Under the pieces are notes generated by a model. The model worked only from the letters and a program-made list of their open reading frames with translations, ran no database searches and was not told the origin of the DNA. A DNA stretch of 64,000 bases from an uncultured Hyphomonas sp. GTDB taxonomy: Bacteria; Pseudomonadota; Alphaproteobacteria; Caulobacterales; Hyphomonadaceae. Of this stretch, positions 18,090 through 27,280 are shown in pieces (the first letter of the stretch is position 1; the number at the start of each line of letters is the position of its first letter). The translations under genes and the position numbers were made by a program. Where the stretch lies: NCBI RefSeq assembly GCF_963677035.1, contig NZ_OY781472.1, positions 1,550,001-1,614,000 of the forward strand, in the 5' to 3' direction.

Positions 18090-18899
18090 TTACAGCGCGG
18101 CGGGTTCCAGCAGGGCGAGGGCCTGGTCCATGACCTTGTCGCTGGCGGCGCACAGGATCTGGCCGCCGAGGCTGGCGGGGGCGCCGGTCCAGTCCGTGGC
18201 ATGGCCGCCCGCGCCGGTCACGACGGGGATCAGCGCGGCCACGTCCCAGGCCTGCAGGCCGGATTCCGCCACCAGATGCACCGTGCCGCCTGCGAGGCGG
18301 GCATAGGCATAGGCATCGAGGCCGTAGCGCGCGAGGCGTGTGGCACCGCGCAATTCCGCCCACGCGTCCTGTTCCGGGTCTGTCAGGATGAAGGGATCGG
18401 TCGTCGAGATCACGGCGTCTGACAGGGACGGGATGTCCGCCACTTGCAGCGGGCTGCGGCCGCCCGGTGTCTGCAGGGCCGCGCCGCCCGGCCAGCCGAT
18501 ATAGCGTTCGCCGAGCACGGGCTGGTCAATCACACCGACCACCGGGAAGCCGAGCGGGTCCACCAGGGCGATCAGCGTGGTCCAGACCGGCAGGCCGGCG
18601 ACAAAGGCGCGTGTGCCATCGACCGGATCCAGCACCCAGCGCCAGCCGGAAGAGGAGGGGGATTCGCCGAATTCCTCGCCGGTGATGCCGTGCTGCGGGC
18701 GTTCGCGGAGGATAATGTCGCGCATGGCCTTTTCGGCGGCGCGGTCTGCCTCAGTCACCGGGTCGTAGGACTGGCCGGCGGCCGCCTTGTTGTCGATGCT
18801 GCTGAGGGCACGAAAATGCGGCCGGATCGCTGACCAGGCCGCATCTGCTAGACGATTCGCGAGTGCGAGATCTTCGTCGAAATTAAAGTCGGGGCTCAT
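18090..18899 (-). CDS. hisN: Inositol-phosphatase-family enzyme, probable histidinol-phosphatase (HisN-type)
   Basis: Starting at ATG 18899, the 269-residue protein has the Mg2+-dependent Li+-sensitive phosphatase core: GEEFGE (metal Glu) near residue 75, the WVLDPVDGTRAF motif near residue 92, and WDVAALIPVVTGAGG near residue 220. The GTRAF variant and length fit the HisN branch that makes L-histidinol in many Alphaproteobacteria, though an inositol or adenosine-bisphosphate phosphatase role cannot be excluded. It is cytoplasmic and lies downstream of the XRE regulator on the same strand. Confidence 0.8.
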   Translation of the reverse strand: MSPDFNFDEDLALANRLADAAWSAIRPHFRALSSIDNKAAAGQSYDPVTEADRAAEKAMRDIILRERPQHGITGEEFGESPSSSGWRWVLDPVDGTRAFVAGLPVWTTLIALVDPLGFPVVGVIDQPVLGERYIGWPGGAALQTPGGRSPLQVADIPSLSDAVISTTDPFILTDPEQDAWAELRGATRLARYGLDAYAYARLAGGTVHLVAESGLQAWDVAALIPVVTGAGGHATDWTGAPASLGGQILCAASDKVMDQALALLEPAAL

Positions 18900-18959
18900 G
18901 CGGCCAGCTAGGCCTGAAGCAGGCCAGCCGGTCAAGCATGGAAGGGTTAAGGCCGGGCC

Positions 18960-19355
18960 TCAGGCAGCGCCGTGGCCGGCCGTGTCGCCTTCAAGGGCCT
19001 TGGCCAGTTCAAGCAGGCGGCGGCGCGGGCGCTCGTCCAGGCGGTAATAGGCGCGGACCAGTTCCAGCGTTTCTTTCTGGCTGAGGATATCGCTTTCGAG
19101 GCGCTCGGCATCATTGGCGGCATCCGGGGCACCGCTGGCAGGGATGCCATCGAAGAAGTACTGGACCGACACGTTCATCGCCTTGGCCAGTTCATAAAGG
19201 CGCGAAGCGGTGATGCGGTTGGCGCCGCATTCGTATTTCTGGATCTGCTGGAAGCGGACGCCCACCTGGGTCGCAAGGTCCTGCTGGGTCATGCCCAGAA
19301 GGCGGCGGCGGCGGCGCAGGCGTTTTCCAACGTGCAGGTCTGTTTCATCAGCCAT
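18960..19355 (-). CDS. XRE-family regulator, PraR/PhrR-like
   Basis: With ATG at 19355 the product is 131 residues. The Cro/C1 helix-turn-helix covers about residues 8-65 (KRLRRRRRLLGMTQQDLATQ...QIQKYECGANRI), and the C-terminal part (LVRAYYRLDERPRRRLLELAKALE) matches the small alphaproteobacterial regulators related to PraR/PhrR that affect stress and surface attachment. Its specific targets here are unknown. The start region faces a structured, non-coding stretch ending in a terminator. Confidence 0.85.
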   Translation of the reverse strand: MADETDLHVGKRLRRRRRLLGMTQQDLATQVGVRFQQIQKYECGANRITASRLYELAKAMNVSVQYFFDGIPASGAPDAANDAERLESDILSQKETLELVRAYYRLDERPRRRLLELAKALEGDTAGHGAA

Positions 19356-19450
19356 GTAATTTACTCCGGGCGGTCTCTGCATGGGACAGGTGCTGTCCCG
19401 TTTCGGGGTTTCCGGCAATCATCTCGCAAACGGTGTGCCGTGAGGCATGA

Positions 19451-19616
19451 CTGCCCAATTCCCGGGCAGTTTTATGAAATTTCATACCTGCGTCAGCCTG
19501 TCCCTTGCTCGTTTGTGCATCGCAGCATAAATCTGGTCTTGCACTTCGGTGCAGACGCCTCTGGCGTTTCCTCCCTTTGACTTTACGGCCGCGCTTCACA
19601 GCGCGGCCCTTTTTTT
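19451..19616 (+). ncRNA. Candidate structured small RNA ending in an intrinsic terminator
   Basis: No convincing gene exists here, yet four stem-loops follow each other on the plus strand. They are CTGCCC/GGGCAG (19451-19469), TGCAC-TTCG-GTGCA with a UUCG tetraloop (19540-19553), ACGCC-TCT-GGCGT (19555-19567), and a strong terminator (19587-19616). Nothing upstream on the plus strand is coding within more than 2 kb, so the terminator needs its own transcript. The 5' end is uncertain. It could alternatively be an unusual leader, but the downstream gene faces the other way. Confidence 0.5.
19587..19616 (+). terminator. Strong Rho-independent terminator
   Basis: GGCCGCGCT (19587-19595), a TCAC loop and the exact complement AGCGCGGCC (19600-19608) are followed by C and a run of seven T residues. 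Orientation is plus strand only; the other flank is not T-rich on the minus strand. It has no protein gene to terminate. Confidence 0.85.
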
Positions 19617-19841
19617 GGTCGAAGTGTTGATCTTATTGTTTTTATTGAAAATTTTTATGTTCTTTCCGGTATTTTCCGCGAGAAATGCGGTCTGGGACCC
19701 GCTTGAACGCCGTCTGAGCGGTGCGGGTGAGAGCGTTAACGCCGCCGCGCGGCGGTCACGCCGGTTTGCATTCAGGCCGTGCAAAGCTGCCATGCCAGGG
19801 TGCATGGATGGGTTTTCGCAAAAATGGGGGCCGGAGAAAAA

Positions 19842-20747
19842 TTACACCTTTGGAAGGATCAGCGCTGTTTCCAGCAAATTGGCGATCACGACCTCGATGG
19901 CCCCGGCCAGGTCATCAAACCCGTCCAGCCGCTCAACGGCTTGCTCATCCATATACAGGCCGCGATTGATCTCGATCTGCAGGGCGTGGACGCCGCGCCG
20001 CGGCTTGCCATAGCGCCGGGTCGTGTAGCCGCCGGCATAAGGCGCATTGCGCGCGACGCTGAAGCCAAGCTCGCGGAAGACCCGCTCGGCCCGGCCCGTC
20101 AGCCGCGGATCGCAGGAGGCACCGAACCGGTCGCCGAGGACAATGTCTGCCAGGGCGCGCCGGCCCGGCTGGACCGACGGCATGGAGTGGCAATCGATCA
20201 GCACCGCATGGCCATGGGTGTCGCGCAGGGCGGCCAGCTCATCGCCCAGGCAGGCGTGATAGGCGTCATGTATCTGGGCGAGGCGCGCCTCGCCTTCCTC
20301 ACGGGTCAGGTGGCGGTTGTAGATCTCCACACCACCTGCGGCGACACGGGGCAGACAGCCGAGCCCGGCTTCCACCCTCGCGGTCGGCATACCGCAGGTG
20401 CGGGGTGGGGGGCCGTCGAACATGGTGGCGTCCAGCTCACGCGGGTCCCGGTTGAGGTCTGCCACCGACCGGGCATAGCGCGCCGCCAGCAGGCTCGCCC
20501 CGGAAGCGGGGGCGGCGGCGAACAATTCCTCCACAAAGGCATCTTCAGTGCGGCGCAGGTCCATCACCGGCACCCGCAGCGCCTCCAGCATGCTGGAGGG
20601 GTACAGAGATCCGGAATGCGGGGAGGCGAACAGGAAGGGCAGGGCCTGCCCGGCAGGACGGGTCAACGTATAGGGCGCCGCGAACTCCTCCGCCCCGGCC
20701 GGGCCGGACCCGGCGTGCATTGGAACAAGGGGAGGGGTGGGGCGCAT
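19842..20747 (-). CDS. N-formylglutamate amidohydrolase family protein
   Basis: The 301-residue protein matches the FGase family (zinc peptidase-like fold), which hydrolyses N-formyl-L-glutamate or related N-acyl amino acids. Motifs are FASPHSG near residue 42, RDPRE and a VLIDCHSMPS motif near residue 155, with metal-ligand His and Glu residues characteristic of the family. No hut genes flank it, so its role may be in another acyl-amino-acid route. An alternative start ten codons downstream (MHAGSG) is possible. Confidence 0.85.
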   Translation of the reverse strand: MRPTPPLVPMHAGSGPAGAEEFAAPYTLTRPAGQALPFLFASPHSGSLYPSSMLEALRVPVMDLRRTEDAFVEELFAAAPASGASLLAARYARSVADLNRDPRELDATMFDGPPPRTCGMPTARVEAGLGCLPRVAAGGVEIYNRHLTREEGEARLAQIHDAYHACLGDELAALRDTHGHAVLIDCHSMPSVQPGRRALADIVLGDRFGASCDPRLTGRAERVFRELGFSVARNAPYAGGYTTRRYGKPRRGVHALQIEINRGLYMDEQAVERLDGFDDLAGAIEVVIANLLETALILPKV

Positions 20748-20873
20748 GGGTCATATCGTTTGCCTGTTCGGGGGAAGGTCAAGCCCTTCGCAGCGTCCCG
20801 GACAGCGGCAAGGTAAAAAAAGACAGATCAATTTTACGATATTCACCGCTGATTTACCCGGATCACTATTTAT

Positions 20874-20886
20874 GATTAGGCTAATC
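20874..20886. promoter_or_regulatory. 13-bp palindrome upstream of cpdR
   Basis: GATTAG-G-CTAATC is a perfect inverted repeat ending 22 bases before the cpdR start codon, in an AT-rich stretch between divergent genes. It could bind a dimeric regulator of cpdR, but no named binding protein is implied. Confidence 0.4.
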
Positions 20887-20908
20887 TGACGGACGAAGGG
20901 GGCCCCAG

Positions 20909-21268
20909 GTGACCAAGATCCTGCTGGCTGAAGATGATGATTCCATGCGCGCCTTCCTGGCCGCGGCGCTGCGCCGTGCCGGGCATGAGGTGCAGGACTA
21001 TGCCGACGGCGAAACAGCGCTGGCCGCGCTGGAGCGCGAAGTGTTCGACCTTCTGCTGACCGACATCGTGATGCCGGGCCTCGACGGGATTGAGCTGGCC
21101 CGCCGCGGTGCCGAGCTCGACCCGGCCATGAAGATTGTCTTCATCACGGGCTTTGCCGCCGTGGCGCTGTCGTCCGGATCGCCCACGCCGGCGGGCGCGA
21201 AAGTGCTGTCCAAGCCCTTCCACCTCCGCGAAATCGTCGATGAAGTCGACAAGGTGATGGCCGCCTGA
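20909..21268 (+). CDS. cpdR: CpdR-like single-domain response regulator
   Basis: The 119-residue protein is a lone receiver domain: acidic pocket AEDDD at residues 7-11, phosphoacceptor Asp52 in LLTDIVMPGLDG, and a conserved Lys in LSKPFHLREIVDEV. The sequence closely resembles CpdR, which in its unphosphorylated form directs the ClpXP protease to cell-cycle substrates and to the pole in Caulobacter-type bacteria and is phosphorylated through CckA-ChpT. Divergent from the formylglutamate amidohydrolase gene. No output domain, as expected. Confidence 0.92.
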   Translation: MTKILLAEDDDSMRAFLAAALRRAGHEVQDYADGETALAALEREVFDLLLTDIVMPGLDGIELARRGAELDPAMKIVFITGFAAVALSSGSPTPAGAKVLSKPFHLREIVDEVDKVMAA

Positions 21269-21380
21269 GGGCGCAGACTTTCTGAAAATCAAATGGCGCG
21301 GTCTTGAAACCGGGCATTTTCGTACCCATCGTTACAATAATGGTCACGCCATTATTGCTGATGCAGGGAGGAAATGCCTC

Positions 21381-22046
21381 ATGACCGCGATCAATCCGGC
21401 TGCCCGCCGCGGGCGCCCCCGCAATTTCGATACAGATGAAGTGCTGCTACAGGTTCAGGACGCCTTCTGGCGGGGCGGCTTTGAAGGCACCTCGATCGGC
21501 GATCTGACCTGCGCGACCGGCCTCAACCGGCCGAGCCTCTATGGCGCATTCGGCGACAAGCACGCCCTCTATGTTCACACGCTGCAGCAGTATCGCGAAG
21601 GCATGCTCGCGGCCGGCGGCAAGATCCTGGAAGACGCGCCAACCCTGCGCACCGCCCTCGAAGACCTCTTCCGTGCTGCCATCCGCATCTACACCGGCGA
21701 TGAGGAAGCCCTCGGCTGCTTCGTCTCCAGCACGGCGCCGCCGGAAGCGGTGCGCGACACCTCCATCCGCCGGGAGCTTGCCGCCTCCAATGACGGACTG
21801 GACGAGATGTTCGAGACGCGCATCGCCAGAGCCCAGGCAGACGGCGAGGCCTGCACCGCGCTGCCGCCGGACGAGGCTGCCCGGATCGCATCTGCCGTGC
21901 TGCATTCCCTGTCTGTCCGCGCCCGGGCAGGGGCCTCGAAGCGGGCGCTGCACGCGCTTGCGCAAAGTGCGGTGGACCTGCTGGCAAAAGCGCCCGAACC
22001 GGGGAGCGAACACGGCAATGAACCGGGCAGCAGCGAAGGTGGCTGA
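21381..22046 (+). CDS. TetR-family transcriptional regulator
   Basis: The 221-residue protein has an N-terminal helix-turn-helix of the AcrR type (about residues 14-62, recognition helix ATGLNRPSLYGAFGDKHALY). A longer ligand-binding domain follows, with the CFVSSTAPPEA segment near residue 113 that resembles the TetR_C_16/YcdC-like group. The C-terminal 20 residues are polar and Glu/Gly-rich. Its target is not evident, since it stands next to tRNA-Val with no divergent gene. An AGGGAGG-like site lies before the ATG. Confidence 0.88.
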   Translation: MTAINPAARRGRPRNFDTDEVLLQVQDAFWRGGFEGTSIGDLTCATGLNRPSLYGAFGDKHALYVHTLQQYREGMLAAGGKILEDAPTLRTALEDLFRAAIRIYTGDEEALGCFVSSTAPPEAVRDTSIRRELAASNDGLDEMFETRIARAQADGEACTALPPDEAARIASAVLHSLSVRARAGASKRALHALAQSAVDLLAKAPEPGSEHGNEPGSSEGG

Positions 22047-22126
22047 AGACGCTTGACGCAGGCGCGCCGATTGTCCATTACCCACGCTTCCTGACGGGGC
22101 CGCCTCACCAGATTGTGGCTCCGCAC

Positions 22127-22205
<79 letters not shown>

Positions 22206-22385
22206 TTTCAAAGGCTTAGGGCTCGATTGCCCCTACATGGCTCATTCGAATGAGCATGTGAATTTCGTCCTTACGGTCGATGTCTTCAGTTCGTTGCTGT
22301 CGGCGAACGGCAAATGTTTAGACTATAATCGCCGTTGAGAACCGCGCTTTGGAAGGCAGCACTTGGCCCCAAGCGGGCGTTCGCG

Positions 22386-22757
22386 TCACAACGCAGAAAG
22401 CTTAGCGAGCGCTTCCTTCGCGGGGACATTCAGATAATCCCATTGCTCACGACTAAGCGTTTCGAGCTCGGCCCTATGAGCCTCCAAGAGCTCTGGCGGA
22501 AACATCGTGATCACGTTTGCGGCTGCCCATGGCGCATCGCCGGCGTCCTCACCTTCAAGCGCAATATTGATCAAGTCGCTCAGAAGCTTTCGATCGGATA
22601 AGTGCTTACGGAAATAGGATGAAACGAGAGGTTCGGTGGAACTGGACGTTGTCCAAATCAACAGTTCGCGGAGATTCTCGATATTGCCATGCCCCTTTGC
22701 AACGGCACAACCCGCAGCTTCGTGACTCTCCGCGTCATCGTCTCTGTCGTCAGCCAC
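22386..22757 (-). CDS. Hypothetical helical protein, 123 aa
   Basis: I do not recognise a family. The reading frame is plausible as protein: an acidic N-terminus, then amphipathic helices through NIENLRELLIWTTSS, RKLLSDLINIALEG and PPELLEAHRAELETLSREQWDYL. The GTG at 22757 is preferred because residues before it look non-coding, but starts up to 22805 are open. A shorter frame on the other strand is less protein-like. It lies just inside the island next to tRNA-Val and is probably an accessory gene. Confidence 0.45.
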   Translation of the reverse strand: MADDRDDDAESHEAAGCAVAKGHGNIENLRELLIWTTSSSTEPLVSSYFRKHLSDRKLLSDLINIALEGEDAGDAPWAAANVITMFPPELLEAHRAELETLSREQWDYLNVPAKEALAKLSAL

Positions 22758-22805
22758 TATGCTTCTCCGGATGGATTGGTAACACAAACGCGGCAACGGC
22801 AGCAA

Positions 22806-23163
22806 AGTCCACTTCCGGCGAGATCCAGACAGATGACCAGAAGGGTTTCAAAGGCGCGTGCTGGCCCATTTGCGACAAGGGTTGGCGCTAAACCAGAACG
22901 CCTGGCGGTACTTGAATCGAACATTCGCGCAATGGCTTCTCGAACCCGGGAAGAGACATTTGCGCTCCGGAAATCGGTTTCATCTTGCTGGGCATTTGCC
23001 GGTTTTTGGGAACACAAATGTCCATAGTCAGAGGCATTCCGGACGAACCGGGTGGTTCACTGAAGGGAGGAGGTTTATATGCCGCCACCCCTTGATCGTC
23101 TCCAGAACGAGTTGCTTGTCGTGCCATTCTCGCCATGTTTGGTTTGACGAACCCTTCTAACGC
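22806..23163. other. Gap inside island with no supportable gene
   Basis: Several short overlapping frames exist on both strands, but none has a ribosome site, a recognisable motif or a convincing composition. The stretch is less GC-rich than the flanks and may be decayed accessory DNA. Confidence 0.4.
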
Positions 23164-23589
23164 ATGGAAAGTTCGACTCGGTTGCCATTGGAAGAATTCA
23201 TGCCGGACTTAGATGAACTCATAGACTGGATGGATGCTCTGGAGTTCTACGCTCGAGATTGGGACCAGACATTTGGCGAGCAGACCAACTATTTCACTCA
23301 GGAATTCTGGTATATGTTGATTGGGTGCGTCAGGGCTCATTGGGTCGGACATCCGTTAACGGTGAGCCAACTGACTCAACGCATGAAATCAGGGTCCAAT
23401 CGCACAAGAGAAGAACGCATCAAGCGCGCCGTAGATGACGGCTATCTGATCAAAGTCCGTGACGATCAGGATGGACGCGCATCCTATGTCCGGCCGACCC
23501 CTGAACTGGAATCCATGGTCATCGGGCACCTGACACGCACACTCGCCCGCGTAAGCGAAACGATGCAACGATCCAAGGCTCCGCAATAA
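23164..23589 (+). CDS. MarR-like winged-helix transcriptional regulator
   Basis: The 141-residue product has the order of a small winged-helix regulator. An N-terminal dimerisation helix is followed by a helix-turn-helix around residues 62-95 (LTVSQLTQRMKSGSNRTREERIKRAVDDGYL), a wing with RDDQDGRASYVRPTPELE, and a C-terminal helix. The wing motif DxRxxxxxxT is MarR-like. Its ATG at 23164 has no ribosome site, and an internal ATG at 23200 preceded by GGAAG is equally likely. It precedes the TonB receptor gene by 94 bases and may control it. Confidence 0.7.
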   Translation: MESSTRLPLEEFMPDLDELIDWMDALEFYARDWDQTFGEQTNYFTQEFWYMLIGCVRAHWVGHPLTVSQLTQRMKSGSNRTREERIKRAVDDGYLIKVRDDQDGRASYVRPTPELESMVIGHLTRTLARVSETMQRSKAPQ

Positions 23590-23683
23590 CCTCAGTTTTT
23601 GCGGGTATTTTGTCGGTAAACTCCACGGATTTTCTTTTGCCCCCGTCTGAGCAGATTAGCTCAAAAACGATCGGGAGGATCCA

Positions 23684-25879
23684 ATGACGAGTCGCCGCAA
23701 CGCACGTAATGCCGTTTCAATCGCCAGTTTTTCAGTTCTGGCATTTTCAGCCTTTATGCCTGCCGCCTCTGCCCAAGAGGCGGATGCGCCGCCCCAAACT
23801 TCGGATGACCAGGTCAAGACGCTGGGGCAGGTCACTGTCACAGCAAGGCGGCGTGAGGAGTCCCTGAAGGACGTCCCGGGCTCAGTCACCGCGATCAGTG
23901 CGGACGATATCGCCAAATTCTCCGCCACCGAGATTGGTGACCTCCAATCCAGTGTACCCAATATCGTCCTGCATGAAGGCGATGCGCAAAACACGGTCGC
24001 GTATATCCGGGGCGTTGGGCAGCTCGACAGCCTTGCTTTCGCAGACCCCGGCGTCGGAATCTACCTTGATGACGTCTATCTCGGCAGGGCTCAGGGCTCG
24101 TTCCTCGATGTCTTCGATGTCGAACGCATTGAAGTTCTGAGGGGGCCGCAGGGAACGCTCTACGGGCGCAATACAATTGGCGGCGCGATCAAGTTCGTCT
24201 CCCGCCAACCCAGTGAAACGCCCGAGTTTTCTGCATCCGCAACGCTCGGCAACTACAATCAGAAAGACTTCACCATTGGCGCATCCGGCCCGATCGCCGG
24301 AGACAAGCTGCTTGGCAAGGCCGCAGTGGCCTACCTCTCCCGTGACGGGTACGCCGACAACACGATCACAGGTCAGGATGATGGCGATCGCGATACACTC
24401 GCATGGCGCGGCTCGCTGCTCGCCAACATTTCAGACAATTTCCGCATTCTGGTTGCGGCGGATGGGTCTACGGACAATCCTGATACGTCCCGCACGCCCG
24501 CCCGGGAAACGGCTGTATTCGGTGCGTTTCCCCCAAGCACTGACCCCTTCAAGGTTGAGGCAGACTTCAATGACCTGAGTGACCTCAGCGTGCGGGGCAT
24601 CTCGGCGAAAGCTACATGGGATGTGTCGGACTCGCTCAGCATCGTCTCAACCACGGCGTATCGTGAGATGGAGTATGATGCGCATCTTGACCTCGATGCG
24701 ACCGGCTCGCCGCTGTTCGGGGTCTTTGTCTTTGAGGATCAGAACCAGTTCAGCCAGGAAATACAGGCCAATTATGAAGGCGGCGCTTTGTCGGCCGTTG
24801 GCGGGATCTACTATTTCGACGAAGAAGATGTCACGGAATCCGGCATTTTCGGACCTGATATCGCTTTCGTTTCAAACTCGATCAACGATCAGACAACAAC
24901 AGCTTTCGCGATCTATGGCGACGTATCTTATGAGCTCTCAGATCGCCTCAGCGTCAGTGTCGGTGTCCGGTTGACCGAAGAAGAGAAGGACTTCAAGCGC
25001 ATCCAGGAATTTTTTGACGCGGCAACGCCGCTTGTGCCGGAGATCGGAACAGGGTTCCCGGCGACGGATGTCGATACGTCGAAAACGTTCTCCAATACCT
25101 CGCCGCGCCTGTCCGTCTCATACAACCTGACGGATGATGTGACGGGATATGTTTCAATCGGACGCGGGTTCAAAAGTGGTGGTTTCGACGGGCGCTCAAA
25201 CTCTGGATTCGAGGCCCAGCCGTTCGACGCAGAAACGCTGACCGCATACGAAGCGGGCATAAAGGGCAGCTTCGCTGAGGGCGCAATCTTCGCGAGCATG
25301 GCCGTCTTTCTCAATGACTACAAAGACCTGCAAGTCTCCAGCTTCACCGAGCAGAATGGAGCCTTTGCCGCGATTTTTACCAATGCTGCCGAGGCGCAGA
25401 TAGCGGGCTTTGAAGTGGAGGGGAGCTGGCAAGCGACGGACGCACTGCGGTTTGATCTCTCGGCAGGTTATCTTGATGCGAAGTATGATGAGTTCATTGG
25501 ACAGAACGGCGTCGATGTCTCAGGCACGCTGACACCTGCGAACGCACCGGATTGGACGGGCCGGATCGCGGCGAATTACCGTCGGTCATTGGGCCGTAAT
25601 ACGGAACTGGTCATAAATGCGGCTGCCGCTTATCGCGGGGATGTCTATCCGACAGTGAGTTCAAGCGAGATTCTGCGCCAGGGCAGCTACACGCTGTATG
25701 ACGCTTCCATCGGGCTTGAATTCGTGGACGGAAAATATTCCCTCCTCCTGGCGGGGCGGAACCTGTCCGACGAAGAATACCGCACGCAGGGCTTCGATCT
25801 GTCTGACAGCCTGGGCTACCAGCTGGGATATTATGGTGCGCCGCGCACTGTGAGTTTGACCGCTTCGGTCCGCTACTAG
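23684..25879 (+). CDS. TonB-dependent outer-membrane receptor
   Basis: The 731-residue precursor has a signal peptide cleaved near AASA|QEAD, a TonB-box-like QVTVTARRREESLKDVP segment (about residues 48-65) shared with many alphaproteobacterial receptors, a plug domain with VLRGPQGTLYGRNTIGGAI (about 152-170), and a 22-strand barrel ending in an aromatic-terminated strand (SVRY). It takes up a large or scarce ligand using TonB energy. The following hydrolase gene begins within ten bases, so the ligand is likely an ester or a compound cleaved after uptake. Confidence 0.93.
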   Translation: MTSRRNARNAVSIASFSVLAFSAFMPAASAQEADAPPQTSDDQVKTLGQVTVTARRREESLKDVPGSVTAISADDIAKFSATEIGDLQSSVPNIVLHEGDAQNTVAYIRGVGQLDSLAFADPGVGIYLDDVYLGRAQGSFLDVFDVERIEVLRGPQGTLYGRNTIGGAIKFVSRQPSETPEFSASATLGNYNQKDFTIGASGPIAGDKLLGKAAVAYLSRDGYADNTITGQDDGDRDTLAWRGSLLANISDNFRILVAADGSTDNPDTSRTPARETAVFGAFPPSTDPFKVEADFNDLSDLSVRGISAKATWDVSDSLSIVSTTAYREMEYDAHLDLDATGSPLFGVFVFEDQNQFSQEIQANYEGGALSAVGGIYYFDEEDVTESGIFGPDIAFVSNSINDQTTTAFAIYGDVSYELSDRLSVSVGVRLTEEEKDFKRIQEFFDAATPLVPEIGTGFPATDVDTSKTFSNTSPRLSVSYNLTDDVTGYVSIGRGFKSGGFDGRSNSGFEAQPFDAETLTAYEAGIKGSFAEGAIFASMAVFLNDYKDLQVSSFTEQNGAFAAIFTNAAEAQIAGFEVEGSWQATDALRFDLSAGYLDAKYDEFIGQNGVDVSGTLTPANAPDWTGRIAANYRRSLGRNTELVINAAAAYRGDVYPTVSSSEILRQGSYTLYDASIGLEFVDGKYSLLLAGRNLSDEEYRTQGFDLSDSLGYQLGYYGAPRTVSLTASVRY

Positions 25880-25889
25880 GATCGCCGTG

Positions 25890-26816
25890 ATGTCCAGACT
25901 CAATGCCGAAACCAGGGCTGTGTTGCGTGATCTCAATACTGTCGTTCCTTTGGTCAAAGGCGACCCGGATATTTCCGTTGTCCGCAGGGCGTATGATGAC
26001 GTTTTTGCGCGCTGGACGGCCCCGCCATCTGGCCGGACATGTGAACGCTGGGTCAATTGCCGCCAGCTGGGCGACGGCAATCGGGGCCTGGTGATCGAGC
26101 CGGCGGATGGCGGCTCCGGCGCAACAACCCTCGTGCTCATTCATGGCGGGGGCTGGTCTCTTGGCACGGCCCTTTCCTATGCCCCGCTGGGGCGGTGGCT
26201 GTGTGCTGAATTGGGGGTACGGGTGCTTGTCCCGGACTTTCCGCAAGCGCCAGAGCATACGGCGCCCGCGCTGACGGATGCTCTGGCGGGACTACTCGTC
26301 TGGGCTAGTTCGGAATTTGGGAATGCGTTCGCCCTGATCGGCGACAGCGCCGGCGGCAACCTCGCGGCTGTGCTGTCCAATAATCCGCCTGAAGGCGTAT
26401 CGATCCGGGCGCAGGCGCTCCTGTACCCCGTTATCGATCTTCGTCCCGATGCCGAATATCCATCGCGGCGAAAATTCGGCAGGGGACGCCATTTCCTGAC
26501 CGTCGACGCGATTGTCGGTGCGGCCATGCAATACGCCGGTGAAGCCTCGCCGGATTCACCGCTGCTTACGCCCATGCTCGCGGATGACTTTTCGGCGACC
26601 CCGCCGACTGTTATTCTAGTCCCGGAGTGTGACCCATTGTTCGACGAGGGCGTTGCGTATGGGAATCTTCTAAAGCGGCACGGCGTCCATACCGAGGTTG
26701 TTATTGCGAAAGGCACGATTCATGGGTGTGCCTCATTTAGTGGGCGTATTCCGTCCGCGGAGGCATCGCTAATCAAGGTTTGCGATTTTTTGACCAACCA
26801 ACGCTTGCGCAGTTGA
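25890..26816 (+). CDS. Alpha/beta hydrolase, hormone-sensitive-lipase family
   Basis: The 308-residue enzyme has the HSL oxyanion motif HGGGW near residue 86, nucleophile elbow GDSAGGN near residue 152, acid motif ECDPLFDEG near 251, and the base His in TIHGCASF near 276. It lacks a signal peptide, so it acts in the cytoplasm on carboxyl esters. ATG 25890 or GTG 25887 can serve as the start; an AGGA site fits both. It is coupled to the TonB receptor gene immediately upstream. Confidence 0.9.
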   Translation: MSRLNAETRAVLRDLNTVVPLVKGDPDISVVRRAYDDVFARWTAPPSGRTCERWVNCRQLGDGNRGLVIEPADGGSGATTLVLIHGGGWSLGTALSYAPLGRWLCAELGVRVLVPDFPQAPEHTAPALTDALAGLLVWASSEFGNAFALIGDSAGGNLAAVLSNNPPEGVSIRAQALLYPVIDLRPDAEYPSRRKFGRGRHFLTVDAIVGAAMQYAGEASPDSPLLTPMLADDFSATPPTVILVPECDPLFDEGVAYGNLLKRHGVHTEVVIAKGTIHGCASFSGRIPSAEASLIKVCDFLTNQRLRS

Positions 26817-27085
26817 CCAGCATTTCGATCCAAGTCGACCAGCGGTAGATCCGGCTCGGCAACTTCCGCCGGCATTCCAGCCATTGTGATGTTCAAGCAC
26901 TACGTCCATTTGCGGCGATTTCCGGCCTGTTCAGACAATGGTTCCGAACGGCGTGTTGTTCTATTTGCGGTCGCTCGATGCCCAAATCCGCTGAGCATAG
27001 CGGAAGGCTTTTAGGGGCGTTGGCTGGCTATGTTGTGCTCACTTAAAGTGCTTTGGATTCAGTGGTTTGGTGTTTTCACGAGCGC
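26817..27085. other. Gap between hydrolase gene and att-like repeat
   Basis: I see no gene, RNA or clear palindrome in these 269 bases. They sit directly before the truncated tRNA-Val copy and probably belong to the end of the first island. Confidence 0.4.
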
Positions 27086-27134
27086 TTGACATCGTAGGGG
27101 GCAAAAGTTCGAACCTTGTGCCGCCCACCATTCC
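27086..27134 (+). repeat. attR-like truncated tRNA-Val copy
   Basis: This segment matches 22157-22205 at 46 of 49 bases, covering anticodon loop through CCA end and four flanking bases. The 5' half of the tRNA is absent, so it cannot be a functional tRNA. Mismatches are at the bases equivalent to 22172, 22175 and 22191. Confidence 0.75.
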
Positions 27135-27280
27135 GCAGGCAGACGCGTCCCCCATTATCACCGCTTTGTGGCAATCTGCCGGTGACCTCCCGGTCTCCAT
27201 GAGAACACAATAGCCGTCTGAGACCCGTCGCCCGGTCATGTCTCAGGGCTGGCCTGTGAAGGGTTTTCCCGCTCAGAAAT

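Noticed and set aside
22858..23160. 100-codon plus-strand open frame
   Set aside because: No ribosome site, erratic composition and competing frames on the other strand; I cannot support it as a gene.
27086..27134. Possible second tRNA-Val gene
   Set aside because: Only the 3' half from the anticodon loop onward is present; the acceptor 5' strand and D arm are missing, so it is a repeat remnant.
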